DNA from: an uncultured Lachnospiraceae bacterium
GTDB lineage: Bacteria; Bacillota; Clostridia; Lachnospirales; Lachnospiraceae
NCBI GenBank assembly: GCA_934385475.1
Contig: CAKRPS010000082.1
Location: 1 to 5,250 of the forward strand
Direction of reading: 5' to 3'
Length of the DNA stretch: 5,250 bases
Made by a program: the position numbers and the translations under genes
Part shown: positions 1 to 5,250 of the stretch, piece by piece
Position numbering within the stretch: position 1 is the first letter of the stretch
Layout: each line of letters opens with the position of its first letter
The notes under the pieces: model-generated
Databases searched by the model: none
What the model saw: only the letters and a program-made list of their open reading frames with translations
What the model was told of the DNA's origin: nothing

Positions 1-1299
1 CGAAGAGCAAGTTATCAGTATGGAACATTGCTCGAGGCCGGTGAAACAGGATCTCTTGCCATTGGTATTGGTATGGGACAGTCCAAGGGCAGCGCAAGCT
101 ATATTTCTCCTACACTTGAAATTACACAAACTGGCGAGAAGCATACCATTGATGGAGTGGAAATTGAATTCCAGCTTACTCCGGGCACTGAAGCACCGGC
201 AGAGATGAATTTCTGGATTGAATCCCAAAATGCTTTGTGGATGGCTGAAAACTGCACGGGAACACTCCACAATCTGTACACACTACGCGGAGCTCAGGTT
301 CGTGATGGAAACGCATGGGCAGAGTACATTATGGAATCGCTGGCTCTTTATGGTAATCAGGCGGAGGTAGTATTTCAGTCCCATAACTGGCCACATTGGG
401 GAAAAGATACGATTCAGGAATATATGATTAATACTGCGGCTGTATATAAGTTTATTAACGACCAGACATTGCTTTATATTAATGAAGGTTATACGGAAAC
501 AGAGATTGCCAATATGATTCAGCTTCCGGAGGAACTGGAGAAAATCTGGTATACGCGTCAGTATTACGGTACCGTTTCCCATAATTCGAAAGCGGTATAT
601 GAGAAATATATGGGGTGGTATGATGGTAATCCTATCCATCTTGCTGAACTTACCCCATCGGATTATGCCCAAAAGCTGGTAGAATATTTCGGGGACACAG
701 ATGCTGTTCTTGAAAAAGCCAAAGAAGATTATGCCAAGGGAGAATATCAATGGGTTGCCCAGATTACTAATACGCTGGTTTATGCTGACCCGGAAAATAT
801 GGATGCACGTTATCTGTGTGCAGATGCTTTAGAGCAATTAGGATATCAGGCAGAAGCTGGTCCATGGCGCAATGCTTATCTTTGTGCTGCACAGGAGTTG
901 CGGAATGGTACGAACTCCGATGAGGCAACACGGGCCAATGGCAACGGTGATGTTGTTTTACATATGACACCTGATATGATTCTGGATTATCTGGGAATTC
1001 TTATAGATACAACTAAGGCACCTGATTTGACTTTTACAGCAAATCTTATATTACCGGAAGGCAATTATGTACTCCGTGTGAAAAATGGTGTACTTCTTTA
1101 TCAGAAGGATATGCAGGATGCGGATGCAGATGTGACATGGACTACCAAACGTGCCGGACTGTTGTCTGTTGTTCAGAAAAACGCAGAGAACGTTGCAACT
1201 TTAATCGAGCAGGAAGGTGATGAGACCTGCCTGACACGATTGATGGATGCCGTTACTGTTACAGCAGAGTATAAATATTTTAATATTATTGAACCATAA
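1..1299 (+). CDS. Alkyl sulfatase, metallo-beta-lactamase fold (SdsA1-like), partial at 5' end
   Basis: The reading frame is open from base 1 and ends in TAA at 1297-1299, giving 432 residues without the N-terminus. It matches the SdsA1/alkyl sulfatase family, which hydrolyses primary alkyl sulfates such as dodecyl sulfate to alcohol and sulfate using two zinc ions. The expected HxHxDH metal motif would lie upstream of the window. Later ligands are visible with family spacing: Glu at visible residue 64 (TEAPAEM), Glu at 83 (MAENC) and His at 128 (SHNW), spaced 19 and 45 like Glu280, Glu299 and His344 of SdsA1. Next comes the helical dimerisation domain (about 140-290; signatures YYGTVSHNSKAVY, GWYDGNP, ADALEQLGYQAEAGPWRN). 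Last is an SCP2-like C-terminal domain (about 320-432) with an intact end. TTG at 28 is only an internal codon. Any signal peptide cannot be judged. The family call is firm; the physiological substrate is not known. Confidence 0.95.
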   Translation, partial: RRASYQYGTLLEAGETGSLAIGIGMGQSKGSASYISPTLEITQTGEKHTIDGVEIEFQLTPGTEAPAEMNFWIESQNALWMAENCTGTLHNLYTLRGAQVRDGNAWAEYIMESLALYGNQAEVVFQSHNWPHWGKDTIQEYMINTAAVYKFINDQTLLYINEGYTETEIANMIQLPEELEKIWYTRQYYGTVSHNSKAVYEKYMGWYDGNPIHLAELTPSDYAQKLVEYFGDTDAVLEKAKEDYAKGEYQWVAQITNTLVYADPENMDARYLCADALEQLGYQAEAGPWRNAYLCAAQELRNGTNSDEATRANGNGDVVLHMTPDMILDYLGILIDTTKAPDLTFTANLILPEGNYVLRVKNGVLLYQKDMQDADADVTWTTKRAGLLSVVQKNAENVATLIEQEGDETCLTRLMDAVTVTAEYKYFNIIEP

Positions 1300-1317
1300 G
1301 TTTTTATGTTGGAAATT

Positions 1318-1349
1318 GGACATGTCTGCATCAACAAACAGGCATGTCC
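1318..1349 (+). terminator. Hairpin 19 nt after the sulfatase stop, possible weak terminator
   Basis: GGACATGTCTG (1318-1328) pairs with CAGGCATGTCC (1339-1349) as an 11-bp stem with one G-U pair and a 10-nt loop. It lies where a terminator for the sulfatase would be expected. The sequence after the stem (GCTTCATTC) has no proper run of T, so intrinsic termination would be weak. It could instead stabilise the mRNA 3' end. The stem is seen directly; the role is inferred. Confidence 0.45.
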
Positions 1350-1363
1350 GCTTCATTCATGCT

Positions 1364-1378
1364 AACACAGAATGTGTT
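1364..1378. repeat. Short inverted repeat AACACA-GAA-TGTGTT
   Basis: A perfect 6-bp inverted repeat with a 3-nt spacer lies between the sulfatase 3' hairpin and the relic open frame. An overlapping alternative palindrome (AGAA-TGTG-TTCT, 1369-1380) competes with it. It is too short to assign a role; it may be a small hairpin or chance. Confidence 0.3.
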
Positions 1379-1380
1379 CT

Positions 1381-1509
1381 GAGTTGAAAGCGAATGATGA
1401 TGGTTCAGTTGATGTTATTCTGTCTAATGATGCACCGGATGATACGACAAACTGGCTTATTTTTTCTATTACTCGGGGAGATCTTTTTTATAGTACACTC
1501 AAACGCCGT
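1381..1509 (+). pseudogene. Relic of the C-terminus of a DUF1254/DUF1214-type protein
   Basis: In the frame ending at TAG 1507-1509 the translation starts ELKANDDGSVDVILSNDAP and continues DDTTNWL, then degenerates (IFSITRGDLFYSTLKRR). From memory of the family, DUF1254/DUF1214 proteins of several hundred residues end with a segment of the form LKxNxDGSlxIyIqxxxPxxxxxNWLPxPxGxFxLxLRLYxP, so about 27 residues agree well and the rest only loosely. Nothing upstream encodes the remainder: the same frame is stopped at 1363-1365 and no start with a ribosome binding site is visible. A shift to the next frame near 1505 would continue with RLTPGNKE, which hints at a frameshift before the natural end. 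It lies on the sulfatase strand 81 nt after its stop, so it may once have been its downstream neighbour. The assignment rests on motif memory, not a search. Confidence 0.6.
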
Positions 1510-1735
1510 TAGGCTTACCCCAGGTAATAAAGAAAATAAACAAAGGAAATTAGGAAACACAGTCTGGATAAATCTTTCAAGAGCCAACTCTGCGTTAAAC
1601 TTGTGTTTTGCGCATAGTTGTGTCGGTACTGTCAGCGGTTCTCTTTGCTTCGGATTTCCTTTTATTGCAGATTATATAGCGAAATAAATGCCAGCACAAG
1701 CCGTGTACATTATTTCCTCATAGCCCCACAAATTA
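1510..1735. other. Non-coding or decayed stretch between relic and terminator
   Basis: No convincing gene is present on either strand. A frame running on from the relic region to 1687 shows no recognisable domain, has no good ribosome binding site and overlaps the relic in a different frame. On the minus strand a 12-codon frame (about 1685-1723) has an AGGA-type site before its ATG but no other support. The notable content is the long imperfect hairpin at 1585-1620. Most likely this is decayed sequence continuing from the pseudogene. Confidence 0.5.
1585..1620. repeat. Long imperfect hairpin of unknown role
   Basis: Positions 1585-1600 pair with 1605-1620 around a TTGT loop. On the plus strand, of 16 positions 13 are Watson-Crick, one is a T-G wobble and two are mismatched. 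Neither side is followed by a T run, so it is not an ordinary intrinsic terminator. It may belong to a structured RNA or be the remains of a mobile or repeated element; nothing else in the window repeats it. Confidence 0.5.
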
Positions 1736-1767
1736 AGATACCGACCTTTAAATAAAGGCCGGTATCT
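1736..1767 (-). terminator. Bidirectional intrinsic terminator
   Basis: AGATACCGACCTTT (1736-1749) and AAAGGCCGGTATCT (1754-1767) form a 14-bp stem with a 4-nt loop. Read on the minus strand all positions pair, one as G-U. Read on the plus strand that position is an A-C mismatch, but the T tail is better there (TTTT-C-ATTTT), while the minus tail is TTAATTT. It lies 29 nt after the stop of the minus-strand kinase-like gene and also shields that gene from transcription arriving from the sulfatase side. Confidence 0.88.
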
Positions 1768-1796
1768 TTTCATTTTCATATTCTGATCGTAGCACA

Positions 1797-2423
1797 TTAT
1801 CTGTGCTCAAAATCCTCAACAAACTGTGTAATGAGATTGACAGATCCATCTATGCCGAGAATGCCGCTGTTGATACATAGATCATAGCTGTCGGCACGTC
1901 CCCATTTCTTTGATGAGTAATAGTTATAATAGCTCTGACGCTGCTTATCCTTTTTATTCATCATATCAATTGCCTTCTGTTCGGAAGTGACATCATCAAA
2001 ACGTTCCATAATACGTTTTACCTTGCTTTTTTCATCAGCATGGATAAAGATATTCAGGCAGTTCTGATAGTCATGTAATGCGTAATCTGCGCATCTTCCG
2101 ACAATGACACAGGGTCCTTCTCCGGCAATCTTTTTTATGGTATCAAACTGTGCCAAAAAGACTTTATGGCTGATCGGCATATCTACAAATGATGATGAAT
2201 TATATCCAAAGGAATACGTATCCATAACCAGATTGTATAAAAAGGAATTGGTTGGACGTTCATCATGGCTTTGAATCATTTCTTCGCAAAATCCGCTTTC
2301 TTTGGCGGCACGTGTCAACAATTCTTTGTCATAGTATTTAATGCCGAAATGCTCAGCCACCTTCTTTCCGATCTCTCGTCCTCCAGAACCAAATTGTCGA
2401 CCAATTGTAATAATGGTATTCAT
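1797..2423 (-). CDS. Cytidylate kinase-like family protein (P-loop nucleotide kinase fold)
   Basis: A 208-residue protein of the cytidylate kinase-like family (Cytidylate_kin2 type), common in clostridia, probably cytoplasmic. The N-terminus carries the family nucleotide-binding loop GRQFGSGGREIGKK (residues 8-21), followed by YYDKELL (30-36), a central GPCVIVGRCADYAL strand-loop (103-116) and a C-terminal lid-like segment rich in Tyr and basic residues (RQSYYNYYSSKKWG, 162-175), then SYDLCINS (179-186). The loop lacks the usual Lys-Ser/Thr of a Walker A motif, as I recall being normal for this family, so it is not the housekeeping CMP kinase Cmk. The true phosphate acceptor is unestablished. 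The ATG at 2423 has GGAAAGGGG (2432-2440) eight bases upstream. The gene has its own promoter in the gap after cstA and a strong terminator downstream. Family call is confident; activity is not. Confidence 0.93.
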   Translation of the reverse strand: MNTIITIGRQFGSGGREIGKKVAEHFGIKYYDKELLTRAAKESGFCEEMIQSHDERPTNSFLYNLVMDTYSFGYNSSSFVDMPISHKVFLAQFDTIKKIAGEGPCVIVGRCADYALHDYQNCLNIFIHADEKSKVKRIMERFDDVTSEQKAIDMMNKKDKQRQSYYNYYSSKKWGRADSYDLCINSGILGIDGSVNLITQFVEDFEHR

Positions 2424-2431
2424 ATAAACAA

Positions 2432-2440
2432 CCCCTTTCC
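2432..2440 (-). promoter_or_regulatory. Ribosome binding site of the kinase-like gene
   Basis: GGAAAGGGG on the minus strand, eight bases before the ATG at 2423, fixes that start; no competing in-frame start lies nearby. Confidence 0.75.
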
Positions 2441-2473
2441 AGACTTACATCCAATCCTACTCCGATGACAGAC

Positions 2474-2502
2474 TATTGTATCTTTCTAAATATTATTGTA
2501 TC
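2474..2502. repeat. Direct repeat of TATTGTATC, 20 bp apart
   Basis: TATTGTATC occurs at 2474-2482 and 2494-2502 (plus strand), a start-to-start distance of 20 bp, about two helical turns. Both copies lie in the leader between the promoter and start of the kinase-like gene. An overlapping inverted repeat (AATATTT/AAATATT, 2488-2494 and 2505-2511) surrounds the second copy. A regulator-binding pair is possible, but the region is AT-rich and chance cannot be excluded. Confidence 0.35.
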
Positions 2503-2536
2503 GAAATATTTTTAGATTTCAGTTATTTATATAAAT

Positions 2537-2565
2537 ATTATATATAATTTGCACAAAAAAATCAA
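2537..2565 (-). promoter_or_regulatory. Sigma-A type promoter for the kinase-like gene
   Basis: On the minus strand TTGATT (2560-2565) is followed after 17 bases by TATAAT (2537-2542), a perfect -10 box at ideal spacing in an AT-rich setting. Transcription would begin near 2530, leaving a leader of about 107 nt before the ATG at 2423. The run of seven T within the spacer follows a weak AT-only stem after cstA, so some read-through from cstA is also likely. Confidence 0.75.
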
Positions 2566-2590
2566 CAAAATGATTCTGCTACTGTATATT

Positions 2591-4333
2591 TTATGCTGTT
2601 TTTTTATTGCTTCTGAGTGTATTGATTCCCTCTACTACCAGTACAACAGATAACAGAATCAATAAGATACCCAGAATAGTCTGTGCCCAGTTACCCCAGT
2701 CAGCAGCCTGTACAGCACCTTCTGCATTGAGTACCTTGCCGCTGATAATCATGATCTGGTTCTTGACTGTTACAAACAGAGAACAGATTGTTACTATGAT
2801 CATAAATGCCATCGGGATCAGGAACATCTTATTGTTCTTGCCGATGTTGTGCAGCCAGGTAGCAACAGCCAGAAGTCCGATTCCGGCAAGAAGCTGATTG
2901 GCAGCTCCAAACAGACCCCAGATCTTGCTGTATCCGGTCATACCCAAAAGGATGCCTAATACAACTGTGATTATGGTCGCTACATAAGGATTGATCAGAA
3001 CCTTCTTCCAGCCCTCCTTGATGTCTGCCACTGTCTGTCCGGGCTCCAGGAAGAACTCCTGGAACATAAATCTTGCAAGACGTGTCGCTGTATCCAGGGA
3101 AGTCAGACAGAATGCAGAATATGTAAGTACCAGCAGGGTATTCAGCATGTTTACAACGCCTTCTGATGCAATACCGGCATACATCTTGGAAACACCACCG
3201 GCAAAAATTGCAGTTGCACCGGAAGTAATTCCGTTTTTATAAGCAAAGTTGATTGCACAGATCGTGATTACCGCAAGCACACACTCAAGCAACATACCAC
3301 CGTAAGCAATCGGTTTAGCATCGGTTTCTTTATCGAGCTGTTTGGAGGTTGTTCCGGAAGAAACCAGGGAATGGAATCCGGAAATAGCTCCACATGCTAC
3401 TGTCGTAAACAATACCGGGAACAGATACTGTGTACCATTACCGTTGGAAACTGCAAACCCGGAAAATGCCTGTAAACCATCAGCCCCACCCATTCCTGCA
3501 TGCGAAACAATGATACCAATCAAAGCTACGGCAAGCATTGCATAAAGCAGGAAGGAGCTCAGGTAATCTCTTGGCTGTAACAGAATCCATACAGGTGTTA
3601 CGGAAGCAATTGCAATATAAATACCCACAACGATCATCCAGACTTTGTCCGTCAGATAGATCGGATGGAAATTCATTCCGATTACCATACAAAGGGTAAT
3701 TGCAAGAACACCGAAAATGGTTGATATTCCAATCGGTGCGTTTCTTCTGTATACAAGGAAACCAAACACAATTGCAATCAGGATAAACAACAGTGAAATC
3801 ATGGCCACGGACGCATTGGTTGCGGATGCTGCCTTATCAATCACTCCGTTCTCTCCTACTGTTGCGCCAAATGTTGTTGCTACAATTGATGCAAACGCTG
3901 CAATAACAAGAATCAGGGTCAGGTATGCAAAAATAATGAAAAGCCTTTTTGCTCTCTGGCTCATATTGGTTGAGATGATCTCTCCGATTGATTGTCCTTT
4001 ATGACGTACCGATGCAATCAATGCACCAAAATCATGAACGCCTCCGAAGAAGATTCCGCCGATCAGGATCCATAAAACAACAGGAACCCATCCGAAGATT
4101 GCGGCACCGATCGGTCCTGTAATCGGTCCTGCTCCTGCGATGGATGAAAAATGATGTCCCATCAACACAGGTGCCTTCGCCGGAACATAGTCCAGACCAT
4201 CCTCCATTTCGTGTGCAGGAGTCTGCTCTTTGCTCTCTCCCACACCCCATTGCTTGCAAAGCCATCCGCCGTAAAAAACATATCCACACGCCAGAATTGC
4301 AATACAAACAATCAGCAGTACTAATGAATTCAT
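2591..4333 (-). CDS. cstA: Carbon starvation protein CstA, membrane transporter (pyruvate/peptide type)
   Basis: A 580-residue integral membrane protein with roughly fourteen hydrophobic segments. The CstA family signature is clear near the N-terminus (numbered from the ATG at 4333): DGLDYVP (45-51), then GHHFSSIAGAGPITGP (59-74), then GGVHDFGALIASVRHKGQS. The C-terminal third matches the CstA 5-TM region (GLFGAANQLLAGIGLLA). In E. coli, CstA and its paralogue BtsT import pyruvate, and peptide uptake has also been linked to the family; the substrate here is inferred only. It is shorter than E. coli CstA (about 700 residues), as I recall being usual in clostridia. I chose ATG 4333 over the in-frame ATG at 4339 because the GAGAGG/GAGGG site ends 8 nt before 4333 but only 2 nt before 4339, and MNSLVLL resembles other CstA starts. 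It follows the gene at 4353-4868 by 19 nt, so the two are probably one operon. Confidence 0.96.
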   Translation of the reverse strand: MNSLVLLIVCIAILACGYVFYGGWLCKQWGVGESKEQTPAHEMEDGLDYVPAKAPVLMGHHFSSIAGAGPITGPIGAAIFGWVPVVLWILIGGIFFGGVHDFGALIASVRHKGQSIGEIISTNMSQRAKRLFIIFAYLTLILVIAAFASIVATTFGATVGENGVIDKAASATNASVAMISLLFILIAIVFGFLVYRRNAPIGISTIFGVLAITLCMVIGMNFHPIYLTDKVWMIVVGIYIAIASVTPVWILLQPRDYLSSFLLYAMLAVALIGIIVSHAGMGGADGLQAFSGFAVSNGNGTQYLFPVLFTTVACGAISGFHSLVSSGTTSKQLDKETDAKPIAYGGMLLECVLAVITICAINFAYKNGITSGATAIFAGGVSKMYAGIASEGVVNMLNTLLVLTYSAFCLTSLDTATRLARFMFQEFFLEPGQTVADIKEGWKKVLINPYVATIITVVLGILLGMTGYSKIWGLFGAANQLLAGIGLLAVATWLHNIGKNNKMFLIPMAFMIIVTICSLFVTVKNQIMIISGKVLNAEGAVQAADWGNWAQTILGILLILLSVVLVVEGINTLRSNKKTA

Positions 4334-4341
4334 ACTCATAT

Positions 4342-4352
4342 CCCTCTCTCTC
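4342..4352 (-). promoter_or_regulatory. Ribosome binding site of cstA, directly after the upstream stop
   Basis: The minus strand reads GAGAGAGAGGG immediately after the TAA of the preceding gene (4353-4355). Its GAGGG end is 8 nt from ATG 4333 and 2 nt from ATG 4339, which favours the inner start, although the repetitive GA run could also serve the outer one. The contact with the upstream stop suggests translational coupling. Confidence 0.65.
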
Positions 4353-4868
4353 TTATTTTTTGCTGTAAAACACTTTTTTCAAAATTTTCGCCGTTGAATG
4401 TCCGGATGCGTTCCTTTCAATACGGTCTTCGTTCAGAATGACCGCTGCAACACGAAAGTCCATCCAGCCATGCAGCGAAAAATGAAAACTTTTATAAATA
4501 CGACATTTCTTTATCTCTCGTATAGCGTCTTTGTCACAGGTATTACATAAAATGATCGGGTTGATTACAGAGCACATATGCCCCGGGCCTATATGCAGCC
4601 GTTTCATACCATCGTCGTACGCATATTCTTTCATTTTTTGGAATAGATCCAGTGTCAGATGGGACACTTGAAACAGATAGACGAATTCCTCACTGTCTTC
4701 AGACCACAGCTCGGCCTTGCGTGATAATACATATTTCTGTGAATGTTCATAGAACTCACATAAAGCTGTAAGCGGAAGCTTATCCGCTTCATAGCGAGTG
4801 ATATTATAATATACTTTAAAATAAGTTAATAATCGTTCTAATGCTTCTTCTGTGGTGTTATACTTCAT
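4353..4868 (-). CDS. Conserved small soluble protein encoded directly before cstA, function unknown
   Basis: A 171-residue protein with no membrane segment or signal peptide. I do not know its function. It resembles, from memory, a family of clostridial hypothetical proteins (possibly DUF8052, number not certain) sharing these blocks: KYVLSRKAELW (45-55), HMCSVINPII (97-106), YKSFHFSLHGWMDFR (125-139) and a C-terminal NxxGH plus basic tail. It has cysteines at 37, 99, 108, 111 and 122; the CNTC pair (108-111) with nearby His residues could bind a metal, which is speculative. The start is set at ATG 4868 because AAAGGA (4878-4883) lies nine bases upstream. An in-frame ATG at 4919 would add 17 residues (MRKVLSFCLRYFKGQNK) but has no ribosome binding site, and those codons would overlap the candidate promoter. 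Its 19-nt distance to cstA suggests a role tied to that transporter. Confidence 0.85.
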   Translation of the reverse strand: MKYNTTEEALERLLTYFKVYYNITRYEADKLPLTALCEFYEHSQKYVLSRKAELWSEDSEEFVYLFQVSHLTLDLFQKMKEYAYDDGMKRLHIGPGHMCSVINPIILCNTCDKDAIREIKKCRIYKSFHFSLHGWMDFRVAAVILNEDRIERNASGHSTAKILKKVFYSKK

Positions 4869-4877
4869 TTTATTTTG

Positions 4878-4883
4878 TCCTTT
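4878..4883 (-). promoter_or_regulatory. Ribosome binding site that decides the start at 4868
   Basis: AAAGGA on the minus strand, nine bases before ATG 4868. The alternative in-frame ATG at 4919 is preceded by AT-rich sequence (ACATTGAATATT) with no such site. Confidence 0.7.
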
Positions 4884-4900
4884 AAAGTATCTTAAACAAA

Positions 4901-4929
4901 AGCTTAACACCTTTCGCATAAATATTCAA
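4901..4929 (-). promoter_or_regulatory. Candidate promoter for the small protein-cstA operon
   Basis: On the minus strand TTGAAT (4924-4929) and TAAGCT (4901-4906) are 17 bases apart. The -35 is fair and the -10 is poor. Transcription would begin near 4894, about 25 nt before ATG 4868. A direct repeat CTTAA (4891-4895 and 4903-4907, 12 bp apart) overlaps the region and could be a regulator site. Since no terminator follows the pseudouridine synthase gene, read-through is the alternative source of transcript. Confidence 0.3.
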
Positions 4930-4953
4930 TGTTTTTCTGCCTTTTATCCGGCT

Positions 4954-5250
4954 TCAGGGAAGTTTTTCCAACAACTGAGTAAAATAATCAGGCAATGGGG
5001 CTATAACCTCCAGATACTCCCCGGTCGATGGATGGATCAGACCGATCACCATGGCATGCAATGTCTGCCCTTCCAGATGATAAGGTGTCTTTTTGCATCC
5101 GTAGATCAGGTCTCCAAGCAGCGGATGTCCTATGCTTGCCATATGCACCCGTATCTGATGGGTCCGTCCAGTCTCCAGCTGGCACTCGATATAGGTATAG
5201 TTCTGAAAATGCTGTAATACCTTATAATGGGTGACTGCATTTTTTCCGTT
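4954..5250 (-). CDS. RluA/RluD-family pseudouridine synthase, C-terminal 98 residues
   Basis: The minus-strand frame is open from the right edge (first codon AAC at 5250-5248) to TGA at 4954-4956. The enzyme family converts specific uridines of 23S rRNA or tRNA to pseudouridine in the cytoplasm. The visible part shows the family hallmarks: AVTHYKVL (about residues 5-12), ETGRTHQIRVHMA (about 27-39), GHPLLGDLIYG, then LHAMVIGLIHPSTGEYLEVIAPLP near the end with its usual short tail. The catalytic Asp motif (HRLDxxTSG) and any S4 domain would lie outside the window. GTG 5148 and similar codons inside are not real starts. Which member (RluD-like, YlyB-like or other) cannot be settled from this fragment. 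The gene is 85 nt before the ATG of the next minus-strand gene with no clear terminator, so read-through is possible. Confidence 0.94.
   Translation of the reverse strand, partial: NGKNAVTHYKVLQHFQNYTYIECQLETGRTHQIRVHMASIGHPLLGDLIYGCKKTPYHLEGQTLHAMVIGLIHPSTGEYLEVIAPLPDYFTQLLEKLP

Noticed and set aside
283..750. 155-codon minus-strand frame inside the sulfatase gene
   Set aside because: It is antisense to a strongly supported coding region, with no domain or ribosome binding evidence.
1394..1687. 97-codon plus-strand frame after the sulfatase
   Set aside because: It begins inside the relic in a different frame, has no good ribosome binding site or recognisable domain, and its composition looks like chance translation; only its RLTPGNKE part may reflect a frameshifted continuation of the relic.
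1685..1723. 12-codon minus-strand frame with an AGGA-type site before its ATG
   Set aside because: Too short, no promoter seen, and it lies just upstream of nothing it could plausibly lead or attenuate on that strand before the terminator.
2566..2590. Intrinsic terminator just after cstA
   Set aside because: The only stem (AATCA/TGATT) is five A/T-rich pairs, and the T run that follows is also the spacer of the next promoter; termination here would be weak at best.
4869..4919. N-terminal extension of the cstA-linked protein from ATG 4919
   Set aside because: No ribosome binding site precedes 4919, while a clear one precedes 4868, and the extension does not resemble the conserved part.
4951..4953. 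Terminator directly after the pseudouridine synthase gene
   Set aside because: Only a 3-4 bp stem (GCC/GGC) follows the stop, with no T run; not enough to call termination.

Overview
The window looks like ordinary chromosome of a low-to-moderate GC Firmicute, most likely a clostridial or Lachnospiraceae-type anaerobe. The reasons are the codon and base composition, the strong AG-rich ribosome binding sites, a clostridial-type short CstA, a cytidylate kinase-like protein of the kind common in that group, and a small soluble protein encoded directly before cstA. No rRNA, tRNA, CRISPR array, insertion sequence or phage gene was seen. The genus assignment is inference.

Layout. Positions 1-1299 (+) hold the C-terminal two thirds of a metallo-beta-lactamase-fold alkyl sulfatase whose 5' end lies outside the window. 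Positions 1300-1796 contain no intact gene. They hold two hairpins just after the sulfatase, a short in-frame stretch (about 1381-1509) that reads like the C-terminus of a DUF1254/DUF1214 protein and is probably a gene relic, an unexplained long imperfect hairpin (1585-1620), and a strong bidirectional terminator (1736-1767). Everything from 1797 to the right edge is on the minus strand. In transcription order it is the C-terminus of an RluA/RluD-type pseudouridine synthase (4954 to the edge), a 171-residue conserved protein of unknown function (4353-4868), the CstA transporter (2591-4333), and a cytidylate kinase-like protein (1797-2423).

How the genes may work together. The small unknown protein and cstA are 19 nt apart and look translationally and transcriptionally linked, so the small protein may serve CstA-dependent uptake (pyruvate or peptides). 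The cytidylate kinase-like gene has its own near-consensus sigma-A promoter (TTGATT, 17 nt, TATAAT) in the 167-nt gap after cstA, with a leader of about 107 nt containing a direct repeat, and it ends at the shared terminator that also stops transcription from the sulfatase side.

The most interesting items are the DUF1254/DUF1214-like relic beside an alkyl sulfatase, the cstA-linked protein of unknown function, and the unexplained hairpin. I see no convincing sign of a wholly new system.
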